Shown here: piece after piece, positions 16,939-29,700 of the stretch
Layout: each line of letters starts with the position of its first letter
Position numbering within the stretch: position 1 is the stretch's first letter
Assembly (NCBI RefSeq): GCF_000006985.1
Contig: NC_002932.3
Coordinates: forward strand, 1,571,551 to 1,635,550
DNA length: 64,000 nt
Reading direction: 5' to 3'
Source: Chlorobaculum tepidum TLS
GTDB taxonomy: Bacteria > Bacteroidota > Chlorobiia > Chlorobiales > Chlorobiaceae
Made by a program: the position numbers and the translations under genes
Notes under the pieces: generated by a model
Seen by the model: the letters and a program-made list of their open reading frames with translations, nothing else
Databases searched by the model: none
Told to the model about the DNA's origin: nothing

Positions 16939-17475
16939 TTGAACGACAGTCAAGATACTGCCATGGAAAAGGAATCCGGCAAATCGAAACGTTTTGGACA
17001 ACGCGGAGAACATCTGGTCATCATCCAGATGGCGCTCGTGGCGATCTATTTTTTCACTCCTGCCTGGCCTGATCTGCGCAGCGGAGAACTTTACCGTCAC
17101 CTCGCGCTGGTGCGCTGGATCGGCCTGGTTGCCGGAATGGCCGGCGGAGCCGTGTTCGGCATCGGCGGCTCACTGAACATCCGCAAGTACCTCACGCCGC
17201 TGCCCTACCCGGTCGAGCACAGCAGACTGGTCGATACCGGCGTTTACGCTCTGGTGCGCCATCCGCTCTACAGCTCTCAGCTCTTTGCCGCCGCGGGATG
17301 GACCATCTTCTCCCTGAGCCTCACGCACCTGATCGTCACCCTTGTGGCATTGATTTTCTTTAACTATAAAGCCTCGAAAGAGGAAGCGTGGCTGATGGAG
17401 CGCCACCCGGAGTACCGAAAATACGCCTCAAGAGTGGGCAAGTTCGTGCCGGGTTTTGGGCGGTTGAAAGCGTAG
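16939..17475 (+). CDS. Isoprenylcysteine carboxyl methyltransferase-like membrane protein
   Basis: 178 residues from a TTG at 16939, or 170 from the ATG at 16963; neither has a clear ribosome binding site. About four membrane segments precede the family signature: LVDTGVYALVRHPLYSSQL, then KEEAWLMERHPEYRKYASRV, the SAM-binding RHP-Y and E-x2-H-P-x-Y features shared by ICMT, PEMT and NnrU-like methyltransferases. Bacterial members methylate various lipids or small molecules. The substrate is unknown. Confidence 0.8.
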   Translation: MNDSQDTAMEKESGKSKRFGQRGEHLVIIQMALVAIYFFTPAWPDLRSGELYRHLALVRWIGLVAGMAGGAVFGIGGSLNIRKYLTPLPYPVEHSRLVDTGVYALVRHPLYSSQLFAAAGWTIFSLSLTHLIVTLVALIFFNYKASKEEAWLMERHPEYRKYASRVGKFVPGFGRLKA

Positions 17476-17497
17476 ATCGCGCGCTCCCGATCAGTCT

Positions 17498-18085
17498 TCA
17501 ATTGTCCTTCACGCATCGCACCGAAAGGCCCAACCCTTTGGCTACGCTGACCCGCTGCATTTTCCCGCCTGTTTTGCTGATTTCGCGGTTCCAGGCGTCG
17601 AACTCGCCTGAAGGCGTGGCCGCCCAGAAAAAGGCGGTACTGCCTTGGCCAAAGAAAAGGCCGAGGCAGTTGCGGCTTCCGGTGAAGGCGGTCTCAAAAC
17701 CACGTCCGCCCGTTGCCGCTTCGAGTTCGCGCCACTCTTCGTCGTTCGGCACATGCCAGCCGACGGGCGCAAGGCCGCGCGGGTCGGCGACGGCGAACCA
17801 GTTGTAAAGGCGACCGCTGGCAGGATCGTTATCGTAGTCGCACCACGCCCCCTCCTGCCTCGAGATCGCGTCGTTCCACTCCTCAACGCTCTTCGCGTGA
17901 CGAATCGGATCACCGTTGCGGTAGCAGTCGGTGGCGAGGTTTTCAGCCATCCAGACCTGCTCGCCGATGGTGATGCTCCGTATGCGCTTGTCCCGCTTTA
18001 CGCAGCCGGTCACCAACAGCAACACCACGACAAACAGCAAAAACGGATCTCTACGCTGGAGCGCCGCGAAAAATTTTTTGATCAT
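17498..18085 (-). CDS. FISUMP-domain lipoprotein
   Basis: 195 residues from the ATG at 18085. A positively charged start (MIKKFFAALQRRD), a hydrophobic stretch and the lipobox LLVTGC mark a lipoprotein. The mature part has the 'Fibrobacter succinogenes major paralogous domain' pattern: IGEQVWMAENLATDCY, ASGRLYNWFAV, LAPVGWHVPNDEEWREL, FWAATPSGEFDAWNREIS and SVRCVKDN. Such domains are common on surface lipoproteins of Bacteroidota and Fibrobacteres; the function is unknown. It diverges from elbB. Confidence 0.85.
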   Translation of the reverse strand: MIKKFFAALQRRDPFLLFVVVLLLVTGCVKRDKRIRSITIGEQVWMAENLATDCYRNGDPIRHAKSVEEWNDAISRQEGAWCDYDNDPASGRLYNWFAVADPRGLAPVGWHVPNDEEWRELEAATGGRGFETAFTGSRNCLGLFFGQGSTAFFWAATPSGEFDAWNREISKTGGKMQRVSVAKGLGLSVRCVKDN

Positions 18086-18191
18086 CAAGTCTCGACCACA
18101 AATGTTCGAAAAGCGGCTATTTTCAAAAGCGTCGCCTTTTTTATACCATACCATGAAAAGCTCATCCTCCCAAACACAAACCCGGAGCAGC

Positions 18192-18848
18192 ATGAAAAAG
18201 ATTGGAGTGATCCTTTCAGGGTGTGGCGTCTATGACGGAACGGAAATCCATGAAGCGGTACTGACCCTGCTGGCGCTCGACAAGGCGCAGGCCAAAGCGG
18301 TCTGCTTCGCACCCGACATTGCTCAGCGCCATGTAGTCAATCATCTCACGGGCGAAATATCGGAAAACGAAACGCGAAACGTGCTGGTCGAATCGGCCCG
18401 CATCGCGCGTGGTTCGATCCGGAACCTGCGGGACATCGACACGATGATCCTCGACGGCCTCATCATCCCCGGCGGCTACGGCGCGGCAAAGAATCTCAGC
18501 GATTACGCCGTCACCGGTGCGAACTGCGAAGTGCTTCCGGAGGTCGCCGATGCGGTCATGCGGTTCCGCAAAAGAGGAAAACCACTCGGCTTCCTCTGCA
18601 TTGCGCCGGTCATCGCGGCAAAGCTGTTTGGCTCGGAGGGGGTCGAAGTGACCATCGGCAGCGATGAGCAAACGGCGGCGGACATCGCAGCGATGGGAGC
18701 GAAACATGTGCCGGCAGCGGTCGAGGAGATCATCGTCAGCCCCGACGCGAAAATCGTCACCACCCCGGCCTACATGCTCGGCCCCGGCATCAGCGACATT
18801 GCCAAAGGCATCGACAAACTGGTTGCCAAAGTGCTCGAACTGGCGTGA
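18192..18848 (+). CDS. elbB: ElbB-type DJ-1/PfpI glyoxalase-like protein
   Basis: 218 residues, starting at the ATG at 18192 after GGAG. The frame is open upstream but only the MKKIGVILSGCGVYDGTEIHE start fits the family. The nucleophile-elbow cysteine is in PLGFLCIAPVIA, and DGLIIPGGYGAAKNLSD is the typical ElbB signature. Glyoxalase activity has been shown for E. coli ElbB, and its genetics link it to isoprenoid synthesis. It is a single gene, convergent with the ABC permease. Confidence 0.9.
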   Translation: MKKIGVILSGCGVYDGTEIHEAVLTLLALDKAQAKAVCFAPDIAQRHVVNHLTGEISENETRNVLVESARIARGSIRNLRDIDTMILDGLIIPGGYGAAKNLSDYAVTGANCEVLPEVADAVMRFRKRGKPLGFLCIAPVIAAKLFGSEGVEVTIGSDEQTAADIAAMGAKHVPAAVEEIIVSPDAKIVTTPAYMLGPGISDIAKGIDKLVAKVLELA

Positions 18849-18855
18849 AAACCGC

Positions 18856-19725
18856 TCACTCCGGCTCGTAGGGAACGCCGAGCTCTTTCGGAGGCGCAGA
18901 TTTGCCGACGAAACCGGCAAGCACCAGCAGGGTTATGAGGTATGGCAGCGACTGCACGAGCTGCGAAGGGAGCCAGCCGGAGGGCAGCCACATCGACATC
19001 GCCTCGGCGGCGGCGAAGAGGAGGCTCGCCAGCGCGGCTCCGGCGGGCGACCACCTGCCGATAATCATCGCCGCCAGCGCGATGTAACCGCGCCCGGCGG
19101 ACATGTTGTCCGTGAAGCTGTGCTGCTGAAAGGCAAGAAAAACGCCGCCGAGCGCCGCCAGCGCCCCAGAGATCAGTACGCCGGAGTAGCGCAGGCGACG
19201 CACGTCAAGGCCCGCCGTCTCAACCGCTTTGGCGCTCTCGCCTGCCGCCCGGAGCCGCAGGCCGTATGGCGTCCGGAAGAGCACGAACTGCGCCACCCCG
19301 ACCGTGAACACGGCGATGACAAGCAGCGGATCGAAAAGCGGCACGGAGACCTCCATCCCGGCGATACGAGCAGAGTTCATCGCGCTGCCGAAAAGGAGCC
19401 CGAGGCCAAAGCGGGTCGCGCCCATGACAAGAATATTGATGGCGATGCCGCTGACGATCTGGTCGGCCCGAAGCGTGATGGTGACGAAAGCGTGCAGCAG
19501 CGAAACAACGAGGCCGAGCGCGAGCGCGAACCCGATGCCCGCCCAGGCCGAGCCGGTCAGGTACTGACCGAGCATCGCGCCGAACGCGCCCGCGAGGATC
19601 AACCCTTCGAGCGCCAGATTGATGACCCCGCCCCGCTCCGAAAAAATCGCCCCCACCGAAGCGAACAGATAGGGAACTGAAATCCTGAGCACCTGCAGAA
19701 TGAAAACAACGGCCAAACTCTCCAT
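18856..19725 (-). CDS. ABC transporter permease, nucleoside/simple-sugar type (YufQ/BPL-like)
   Basis: A 289-residue inner-membrane permease with about eight hydrophobic spans. The segment GAIFSERGGVINLALEGLILAGAFGA and the EAA-like RAAGESAKAVETAGLDVRRLRY match the permeases that partner BmpA-type purine nucleoside receptors. The usual partners (a second permease, an ATPase and a lipoprotein receptor) are not adjacent. They must lie elsewhere if the transporter is functional. Confidence 0.87.
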   Translation of the reverse strand: MESLAVVFILQVLRISVPYLFASVGAIFSERGGVINLALEGLILAGAFGAMLGQYLTGSAWAGIGFALALGLVVSLLHAFVTITLRADQIVSGIAINILVMGATRFGLGLLFGSAMNSARIAGMEVSVPLFDPLLVIAVFTVGVAQFVLFRTPYGLRLRAAGESAKAVETAGLDVRRLRYSGVLISGALAALGGVFLAFQQHSFTDNMSAGRGYIALAAMIIGRWSPAGAALASLLFAAAEAMSMWLPSGWLPSQLVQSLPYLITLLVLAGFVGKSAPPKELGVPYEPE

Positions 19726-19865
19726 GAAACTGACGATTTGGGGGCTATCCCGGGTTTTTCCGAACGTTTTTTTCTGTTAAATTGACGACTCGGAAAAGTA
19801 ATTTTCCGAACCCTAATATTCATGAATTTATTGTTGTTTTTTCGGGTCAACCAACCAACAGGAAA

Positions 19866-22613
19866 ATGCCGAACTCGCACGCTAACGAAGAATCCGCCGC
19901 AGCCAAGAAGTACATTTACAGCTTTGCCGGCGGCGCCGCAGAAGGTGATGCCTCAATGAAAAATCTCCTCGGAGGCAAAGGAGCAAACCTGGCTGAAATG
20001 GCCAACATCGGCCTGCCGGTACCTCCCGGCTTCACTCTCTCCACCGAGGTCTGCGCCTATTACTACGATCATCAGAAAACTTACCCTGCAAACCTCTTCG
20101 AAACTGAAATTCCGGCAGCGCTAAAAAAAGTCGAGGACTATCTCGGAAAGAAGTTCGGCGACCCCGAAAACCCGCTCCTTGTCTCCGTCCGCTCCGGCGC
20201 ACGCGCCTCGATGCCCGGCATGATGGACACGATCCTCAACCTCGGCCTCAACGACAAGACCGTCGAAGGGCTGGCCCGCAAATCGGGCAACCCCCGCTTC
20301 GCCTGGGACTGCTACCGCCGCTTCGTGTCGATGTACGGCGACGTCGTGCTCGACCTCAAACCGGCTGACAAAAAGCAGATTGATCCCTTCGAAGAGATTC
20401 TCGAACAGAAAAAGCAAGAGCTCGGCATCCACCTCGACACGGAACTTGGTGTCGATGACCTCAAAGACCTCGTAGGCAAATACAAAAAAGCGATCCTCGA
20501 AAAGACCGGTAAAACCTTCCCCGAAAATCCGGAAGAGCAGCTTCGCGGCGCTATCAGCGCGGTGTTCAACAGCTGGAACAACGAGCGCGCCATCGTCTAT
20601 CGCAAGCTGAACCACATCCCCGGCTGGTGGGGCACCGCCTGCAACGTACAGGCGATGGTGTTCGGCAACATGGGCGAAGACTGCGGCACCGGCGTGGCCT
20701 TCACCCGCGACGCAGCGACTGGCGACAACATCTTCTATGGCGAGTTCCTCATGAACGCCCAGGGTGAGGATGTGGTGGCCGGCACCCGCACGCCGCTGAA
20801 AATCGAGCAGCTCGCACAGGAAAAGCCTGCCATCTACAACCAGCTCGAAGAGATTCGTTCGATCCTCGAAAAGCACTACCGCGACATGATGGACATCGAG
20901 TTCACCATCGAGAACGACAAGCTCTTCATGTTGCAGTGCCGCGTCGGCAAGCGCACCGGTTTGGCCGCCATCAAGATCGCTGTTGACATGTACAACGAAG
21001 GTCTGATCGACGAGAAAGAGGTGCTGCGCCGTATCGAACCCGAGCAGCTCAACCAGCTTCTCCGTCCTGTTTTCGACCTCAAGGAAAAGAAAGCCGCCAT
21101 CGACAGCGGACGCCTGCTCGCCACCGGCCTCAACGCCGGGCCTGGCGCTGCCACAGGCCGCGTCTACTTCAACGCTGACGACGCGATGGAAGCCAACGCG
21201 CGTGGCGAAAAGGTGATTCTGGTCAGAATCGAAACCTCTCCAGAAGACATCAAAGGCATGAACGCCGCCGAGGGTATCCTCACCGAGCGTGGCGGCATGA
21301 CTTCGCACGCAGCACTCGTCGCCCGTCAGATGGGCAAGGTCTGCGTCGCTGGCTGCGGCACGCTCCGCATCGACTACAAGGCTGGTGAAATGCGTGTCGC
21401 AGGCAAGGATATCGTCATCAAGGAGGGCGAGTACATCTCCATCGACGGCACCACGGGCGAGGTCATCGCCGGTGAGGTCAAGACCAAAAACTCCGAAATT
21501 CTCGAAGTGCTGATCGACAAGACCCTCGACCCGGCGGACGCTCCGACCTTCAGGATTTACAACCAGCTCATGCAGTGGGCCGACAAGTACCGCAAGCTCA
21601 ACATCCGCACCAACGCCGACCAGCCCGACCAGGCTGAAATCGCCATCACCTTCGGCGCGGAGGGCATCGGCCTGTGCCGCACCGAACACATGTTCTTCGG
21701 CGGCGACCGCATCGACGCCATGCGCGAAATGATTCTGGCCGACGACATCGCGGGCCGCAAGGTGGCGCTCGACAAGCTGCTTCCCTACCAGCGCGACGAC
21801 TTCTACGGTCTCTTCAAGGCGATGGGTTCGCGCCCGGTCACGGTGCGCCTGCTCGATCCGCCGCTGCACGAATTCCTGCCGCACACCGACGCCGAAATTG
21901 ATGACCTGGCTGGCAAGATCGGCAAGACCAGCGCCGAGATCAAGGCCCGCATCGAGAGCCTGCACGAGTTCAACCCGATGCTCGGCCTGCGTGGCTGCCG
22001 CCTCGGCATTCTGCACCCGGAGATCATCGTCATGCAGGTGCGCGCCATCATCGAAGCCGCCTGCCGCATCAAGCAGGAGGGACAGGAGATCGTGCCGGAA
22101 ATCATGGTTCCGCTGGTCAGCACCGTCAAGGAGCTCGAAATCACCAGCGAAGTGATTCACAAGACCGCCCGCAGCGTCATTTCCGAGCAGGGAGTCGGCG
22201 TGAAGTACCTGGTCGGCACCATGATCGAGGTGCCGCGCGCAGCCATCACCTCCGACCAGATCGCGCAGGCCGCCGACTTCTTCAGCTACGGCACCAACGA
22301 CCTGACCCAGATGGGCCTCGGCATGAGCCGCGACGACTCCGGCCAGTTCCTGCCGATCTACCAGCAGCAGGAGATTTTCGCCCGCAACCCGTTCGAGAGC
22401 ATCGACATCGATGGCGTTGGCCGCTTGGTCAGCATCTCGGCCAAAGAGGGGCGCTCGGTCAAGCCGGACCTCAAACTCGGCATCTGCGGCGAGCACGGCG
22501 GCGACCCGGCCACGGTCGAGTTCTGCCACAAAACCGGTCTGAACTACGTCTCATGCAGCCCCTTCCGCGTGCCGATTGCACGCCTGGCGGCAGCCCGCGC
22601 GGCATTGCTCTGA
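19866..22613 (+). CDS. ppdK: Pyruvate, phosphate dikinase
   Basis: It reversibly makes phosphoenolpyruvate from pyruvate, ATP and phosphate, a key step after pyruvate synthesis in organisms fixing CO2 by the reductive TCA cycle. It has 915 residues from the ATG at 19866, which follows AGGAAA; the frame extends to 19782. The N-terminal ATP-grasp domain ([34 protein letters not shown]) leads to the phosphohistidine domain ([19 protein letters not shown]) and the PEP-binding barrel ([20 protein letters not shown]). A strong terminator follows. Confidence 0.97.
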   Translation: MPNSHANEESAAAKKYIYSFAGGAAEGDASMKNLLGGKGANLAEMANIGLPVPPGFTLSTEVCAYYYDHQKTYPANLFETEIPAALKKVEDYLGKKFGDPENPLLVSVRSGARASMPGMMDTILNLGLNDKTVEGLARKSGNPRFAWDCYRRFVSMYGDVVLDLKPADKKQIDPFEEILEQKKQELGIHLDTELGVDDLKDLVGKYKKAILEKTGKTFPENPEEQLRGAISAVFNSWNNERAIVYRKLNHIPGWWGTACNVQAMVFGNMGEDCGTGVAFTRDAATGDNIFYGEFLMNAQGEDVVAGTRTPLKIEQLAQEKPAIYNQLEEIRSILEKHYRDMMDIEFTIENDKLFMLQCRVGKRTGLAAIKIAVDMYNEGLIDEKEVLRRIEPEQLNQLLRPVFDLKEKKAAIDSGRLLATGLNAGPGAATGRVYFNADDAMEANARGEKVILVRIETSPEDIKGMNAAEGILTERGGMTSHAALVARQMGKVCVAGCGTLRIDYKAGEMRVAGKDIVIKEGEYISIDGTTGEVIAGEVKTKNSEILEVLIDKTLDPADAPTFRIYNQLMQWADKYRKLNIRTNADQPDQAEIAITFGAEGIGLCRTEHMFFGGDRIDAMREMILADDIAGRKVALDKLLPYQRDDFYGLFKAMGSRPVTVRLLDPPLHEFLPHTDAEIDDLAGKIGKTSAEIKARIESLHEFNPMLGLRGCRLGILHPEIIVMQVRAIIEAACRIKQEGQEIVPEIMVPLVSTVKELEITSEVIHKTARSVISEQGVGVKYLVGTMIEVPRAAITSDQIAQAADFFSYGTNDLTQMGLGMSRDDSGQFLPIYQQQEIFARNPFESIDIDGVGRLVSISAKEGRSVKPDLKLGICGEHGGDPATVEFCHKTGLNYVSCSPFRVPIARLAAARAALL

Positions 22614-22641
22614 TCCACGGCAAACAGCAACAGTTCAACGC

Positions 22642-22673
22642 AAAAAGGCGGCTCTCAACGGGCCGCCTTTTTT
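22642..22673 (+). terminator. Rho-independent terminator of ppdK
   Basis: AAAAAGGCGGC (22642-22652) pairs with GCCGCCTTTTTT (22662-22673) across a 9-base loop, ending in a T-run. It lies 29 bases after the ppdK stop and may also end the convergent P-type ATPase transcript. Confidence 0.9.
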
Positions 22674-22712
22674 GTTTCATGGATGAACGATCTTCAATTT
22701 TCAGAACGATGA

Positions 22713-25322
22713 TCAGTCGTGGTTGCGCTGCAGAAAGACTCGCTTGACAGCCAGCTTGATCGCGTCGTTGATGACGAATTCAAGCAAAGCATAAGCCCAG
22801 ATCAAAAGCGCGTAGGTCCAGCCGATGGGGGTCACGAAAAGGCCGTAAACGGCGAAAATCGTACCGAGAATCTCAGTGCCAAAAGTTGCGCCGAAGAGCA
22901 GCGGCGAGGGCCACGGGCGCTGCCAGAACCAGCCTTCCGAGCGGGTAACATAGAGGGTGCTGTGCCCGGCGATGATGAGCTTGAGGAAGAGCAGCGTCTG
23001 GATCATCGGCTCCGAAAAGCCGTATTGCTGCAACAGGAAAAAGAGCAGGAACGATGCGATAACGCCGAACAGACCGAGCGAACTGGCGATGATGAGCAGC
23101 TCCTGCATCTTCCAACGCACCGGCGTTGGGTGAATCGTGCTGTTGTCGTAAGCAATGGCGAGGATCGGGATATCGTTGAGCAGCGCCAGCAAAATAATCA
23201 TGAGCGGCGTAATCGGATAGAAGTTGAACACCACGATCGAGAGCGTCATGAAAAGAATGATGCGGATCGTTTCGGCAATACGAAAGGTGGCGTAGCTCTT
23301 CATGCGAGCGAAGGTGAGCCGCGCCTGCTGCATCGCCGCGTTGATGACCGACAGACCGGGCGCGGTGAGCACGATGTCCGCCGCCGCACGGGCCGCGTCG
23401 GTGGCGTTAGAGACCGCGATGCCGCAGTCGGCCTTCTTGAGCGCGGGCGCGTCGTTCACGCCGTCGCCGGTCATAGAGACGATATGCCCGCCTTTTTGCA
23501 GCGTATCGACGATGCGGTACTTGTCCTCAGGCACCACCTCGGCGAAAATATCGACATCCTCAATCATTTCCACAATGGCCGATTCGTGCGTGTGAATGAA
23601 CTCGCGCTCCAGCAACCGGGTGTCGTAGAGCTTGCCGACCTGCTCCATCACATCGGAAGCGAACGCTTTGGCCTCCCGCAGTTCCACATCGCCTTTGAGC
23701 TTCCGGTAGATCGCCGTCGCAAGCACTTCGGCAAGATTGAGCAATTCGTTGGCCGACGCGCCGGAAAGCTGCGACGAGCGGATCGTTTTCTGCTCGAGAC
23801 CAAGAATGCCACCGATCTCGCGGGCGATGGCCAGGTTATCGCCCGTCACCATCTTCACCTTAACGCCAAACTTGTGCATCTCGTCGATCACCTGCTTCGA
23901 GTCTTCACGCGGCGGATCGTAGAGCGGAATCAGACCAATCATGCGGAACATGCCCTCGCCCTCCTTCACGCCAACGCCGAGCGTTCGGTACCCTTTCGAA
24001 GCCAGTTCGTTCACCGAATCGTTGAGCTTCCGGGTACGTGCCTCGTCCAGTCCGGCCATTTCGATCACCACCTGCGGCGCGCCCTTGACCACGTGCACCG
24101 TGTGTCCATCCTTTTCGGCGTCGGCCTCGGTGCGCTTGCTGACTGGGTCGAACGGCGTGAAACTCGTCTGCTTCCACGACTTCCAGTCAACTGACTTTAG
24201 CTTCGTATCGAGATAACTGAAGATTGGCAGCTCGACCGGATCGTTGTTTTCGGGGCGCGAGGCGAGCGCGGCGTAGAGGAACAGCTCCTGTTCGGTGAAG
24301 CCTTCGAGCACCTCAGGATTGGCCACCTCCATCTGGTTTTTGGTGAGCGTACCGGTCTTGTCCGTGCAGAAAATATCGACCCCCGCCAGCTCCTCGATGG
24401 CCGCCAGACGCGAGACGATCGCCTGGCGCTTGGCGAGGTTCATCGCGCCGACGGCCATTGTCACCGAAAGCACGGCGGGCAAGGCGACCGGAATGGCCGC
24501 CACGCTCAGGACGAGCGCGAAGCGGATGATGTCGAGCAGCGGTTCGTGGCGGAAGAGCGAGACCATCACGATCAGCAGCACCAGCACGAGCGTCACCATG
24601 ATGAGGAAGTTGCCGATCTGGATCACCATCTTCTGGAAGTGGCTGCGCTCCTGGCGCTGCGCTTCGGCGACGAGGGCGACCACCGACGAGAAGCTCGTGT
24701 TCATGCCGGTGTTGAGCACCACGGCGAGCATCTCACCCTGTTTGACGATGGTGTTGGCGAACGCCACCGCGCCGGTTTTGCGCGTCACCGGCAGCGATTC
24801 ACCGGTCAGCGCGGACTGGTCGATCTGCAAGTAGTCGCCATCGAGCAACTGCACGTCGGCGGGCACGATGTCGCCGATGCGGATTTTCACAATGTCGCCC
24901 GGCACCAGCTCGCGCACCGGAACGCGCACGAACTGGCCGTTGCGCCGCACCGTCACCTCCTTGGAAAGGCGCTGCTTCAGCGTCTTCAGCGCATTAAGCG
25001 CCCGGTGTTCCTGCATGAAATCGAGACCCGCGTTGACCAGCAGCATCACGAAAATGATGCTAAAATCCTCCCACTTCTGCACCGCTGCGGAGAGGATTGC
25101 CGCGACCTCGATCATCCACGGAATCGGCCCCCAGAATCGACGGAAAACGCGGTGCCACAGTGCCTCCTCCTTCTCCTCGATCTCGTTGAAGCCGAACCGG
25201 CTCCGGCGTTCGGAAACCGCCTTGTCATCAAGACCGAGAGTCCGGTCAACCTTCAGCTCGCTGAGCGTCTCCTCAACCGGTTTTTGTTCATACTCCTTGC
25301 TTTTTCTGCCTTGTCCGTCCAT
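22713..25322 (-). CDS. P-type ATPase, P3A proton-pump type
   Basis: 869 residues from the ATG at 25322 (an in-frame TTG lies five codons upstream). Family landmarks are all present: QSALTGESLPVT in the actuator domain, PVALPAVLSVTMAVGA in M4, ICTDKTGTLT with the phosphorylated Asp, MVTGDNLAIAREIGG and SMTGDGVNDAPALKKADCGIAV. Overall it matches plasma-membrane H+-ATPases of fungi, plants and some bacteria, so proton efflux is the best guess. Cation specificity is not proven by sequence. It is a single gene with no clear ribosome binding site. Confidence 0.9.
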   Translation of the reverse strand: MDGQGRKSKEYEQKPVEETLSELKVDRTLGLDDKAVSERRSRFGFNEIEEKEEALWHRVFRRFWGPIPWMIEVAAILSAAVQKWEDFSIIFVMLLVNAGLDFMQEHRALNALKTLKQRLSKEVTVRRNGQFVRVPVRELVPGDIVKIRIGDIVPADVQLLDGDYLQIDQSALTGESLPVTRKTGAVAFANTIVKQGEMLAVVLNTGMNTSFSSVVALVAEAQRQERSHFQKMVIQIGNFLIMVTLVLVLLIVMVSLFRHEPLLDIIRFALVLSVAAIPVALPAVLSVTMAVGAMNLAKRQAIVSRLAAIEELAGVDIFCTDKTGTLTKNQMEVANPEVLEGFTEQELFLYAALASRPENNDPVELPIFSYLDTKLKSVDWKSWKQTSFTPFDPVSKRTEADAEKDGHTVHVVKGAPQVVIEMAGLDEARTRKLNDSVNELASKGYRTLGVGVKEGEGMFRMIGLIPLYDPPREDSKQVIDEMHKFGVKVKMVTGDNLAIAREIGGILGLEQKTIRSSQLSGASANELLNLAEVLATAIYRKLKGDVELREAKAFASDVMEQVGKLYDTRLLEREFIHTHESAIVEMIEDVDIFAEVVPEDKYRIVDTLQKGGHIVSMTGDGVNDAPALKKADCGIAVSNATDAARAAADIVLTAPGLSVINAAMQQARLTFARMKSYATFRIAETIRIILFMTLSIVVFNFYPITPLMIILLALLNDIPILAIAYDNSTIHPTPVRWKMQELLIIASSLGLFGVIASFLLFFLLQQYGFSEPMIQTLLFLKLIIAGHSTLYVTRSEGWFWQRPWPSPLLFGATFGTEILGTIFAVYGLFVTPIGWTYALLIWAYALLEFVINDAIKLAVKRVFLQRNHD

Positions 25323-25522
25323 GCTGTTTTGTGTCAAAAGTTAACGGCTAAACATTCCAGATGCACTTGCTGGAAAACACGATAAAGGCGATTGGCTTTT
25401 CTGGATGTAAGAAATGAAAAGCGGAGATCGCTGCTAAAAAGTTTCTCGCAAACTGTTCGTGAAGTAAAAACAAGAGCCGGTAGAACAAGGAGATAACGGG
25501 AACGGCAGTTTCGGGAGGAACA

Positions 25523-25549
25523 AAAAAGGGAGATCGAAATCAATCTCCC
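25523..25549 (-). terminator. Terminator downstream of the DUF2892 gene
   Basis: On the minus strand, GGGAGAT and ATCTCCC (25543-25549 and 25528-25534) form a stem followed by six T. It lies about 60 bases after the DUF2892 stop. The rest of the 25323-25606 gap shows no gene. Confidence 0.75.
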
Positions 25550-25606
25550 CGAAATATCGAACGCCTGCCGGACTCTTCCGGTCAGAAAAAGCGGCTGACG
25601 AAAGTT

Positions 25607-25795
25607 TCAGTCGGCATATTTGTTGGTGGTAACCCCGAGCACCTCATAAAGCGGGCAATAACCGATGATTGCCGTGACAATAGGAATCAGGCCGACAAGG
25701 CCGACAAGGTTCTGGAAAACAATGCTGTACAACAGCATGGCCACGCCCAGGATTGCACGAACGGCACGATCTTTTTGGCCCATATTTTTCTTCAT
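25607..25795 (-). CDS. DUF2892 small membrane protein
   Basis: 62 residues, starting KKNMGQKDRAVRAILGV, with two hydrophobic spans and the conserved GLIPIVTAIIGYCPLYEVLG motif. DUF2892 proteins (YgaP-tail type) are inner-membrane segments often found beside or fused to rhodanese domains and sulfur metabolism genes. Here it stands alone. Upstream sequence has AGCAACC before the ATG but no clear Shine-Dalgarno. Confidence 0.88.
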   Translation of the reverse strand: MKKNMGQKDRAVRAILGVAMLLYSIVFQNLVGLVGLIPIVTAIIGYCPLYEVLGVTTNKYAD

Positions 25796-26425
25796 GGTTG
25801 CTCCGGAAAGGTTAATGATCGGGATTGTAGATTTAGGCAGAACACACTGAAAAACCCGTTAGTACCTCGTCAAACCAAGGGAGTTAACTATTCAGCATGC
25901 CCGCAGGTAACTGCTTTCGTTACAGACTTTATAAAATATACAAAAAGATCGTTCAACGCCAGCGCCCTGCTACCCGCCCCTTGGCTCATCAGGGAGTGAA
26001 CGGAATATAGCCCCTCATTATGGCGCGGAACGTCCCGCCTTTTCTGAAAAGCCAAAACTTGATTTCACTTCTCTATCACCCGGAATCCAGCTTCAGCCGG
26101 CTCCAAAAAGGTGCACATTGAAAAAAGGGTCTGATGGCCCGACGCCTCACAAAAAAGCTTTGCCATTGCGTGATGCGTACCAGTCGAAGTTACCAATCGC
26201 CGTCTTTGTCCTGATCGCCTCACGGAGATAACAGGTTTTGATCATCGTAATTTTCAGAGGCACCGGCCTGTAACAAATACAGCAGGAATTCCGGAGGTGT
26301 CTTTCGATAACAACCAGCCGAAACCCCTGCAATAGAAGAACTGTACCTCACGCAACTGAAAACCATGAGCCTGCAGATTCATGGCTTTCAGTTGCGGCGC
26401 TCAAACAGATGGTCTGTTCACTGTG
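25796..26425. other. Gene-poor stretch with hairpins
   Basis: No convincing long gene occurs in this 630-base gap. It contains a minus-strand terminator-like hairpin at 26121-26140 (GGGCC-ATCA-GACCC with one wobble, then six T). Immediately upstream of this on the minus strand is a frame at 26147-26245 that would encode 32 residues from an ATG (MIKTCYLREAIRTK...). A frame ending right at a terminator is suggestive, but I see no ribosome binding site or known family. The part from 25850 to 26100 shows nothing recognisable. Confidence 0.4.
26351..26396. repeat. Long imperfect palindrome downstream of the HiPIP-like gene
   Basis: CGCAACTGAAAACCATGA (26351-26368) and TCATGGCTTTCAGTTGCG (26379-26396) form 18-base arms with one mismatch around a 10-base loop. 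It lies 30 bases after the stop of the small cysteine protein (minus strand). No T-run follows on either strand, so it may stabilise the 3' end or be a repeat element rather than a classical terminator. Confidence 0.6.
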
Positions 26426-26596
26426 TCAGGCGTGAGGATTCTCTTCCTTGGGCTTGAAAAACATACAGCCGCCTTCAGCGACGACATCCTTACCGAAGCA
26501 GGTACCGACGGACGGATTCGCGGGATTGACGGTAAAGCTCTGACACTCCTGGCACTGCTTACCGGGCTCTGCTTTCTGTTTGTACATGATCTCCAT
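26426..26596 (-). CDS. Small four-cysteine, HiPIP-like iron-sulfur protein
   Basis: A 56-residue protein read directly from the minus strand: ATG at 26596, or a second ATG at 26587 that has GGAG three bases upstream, to TGA at 26426-26428. Cysteines at 15, 18, 33 and 44 give C-x2-C-x14-C-x10-C, in the context CQECQSF...GTCFGKDVVAEGGC. This closely resembles the cluster-binding half of high-potential iron-sulfur proteins (C-x2-C-Q-x-F ... C ... G-x-C) and the HiPIP-like small subunits of some glycyl radical enzymes. There is no export signal, unlike periplasmic HiPIPs. A [4Fe-4S] cluster is inferred. Confidence 0.7.
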   Translation of the reverse strand: MEIMYKQKAEPGKQCQECQSFTVNPANPSVGTCFGKDVVAEGGCMFFKPKEENPHA

Positions 26597-26821
26597 ATTC
26601 GTAATACAGTTTATCGGTTCAACAATGGTTGATCCGTCTCATCACGGACGTTTGGAATATATACTTCAAAACAAATTTTCATCGCGTTTGTAACCCTCCT
26701 GAAACCTTTGTCATAACCGGAACCGTTTGAACCGGGAAAGCTGTTTTTCCGAGTTGATGTTTCGAAGAACATTGATAGATTGAAAAACAAACGTTTTTAT
26801 AGGTTCATCTTGACACTGCGA

Positions 26822-29674
<2,853 letters not shown>

Positions 29675-29700
29675 CCGGCAAAACTCAACGCGAGACCACC

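Noticed and set aside
20121-22529. 802-codon open frame antisense to ppdK
   Set aside because: Low-complexity Ala/Val/Leu/Asp composition typical of the mirror frame of a GC-rich gene; ppdK is unmistakable on the other strand.
22719-24194. 491-codon frame antisense to the P-type ATPase
   Set aside because: Shadow of the ATPase gene; no homology pattern.
25796-26425. tRNA or CRISPR in the gene-poor stretches
   Set aside because: No GGTTCRA-type T-arm with an acceptor stem and no regularly spaced repeats were seen here or in other gaps.
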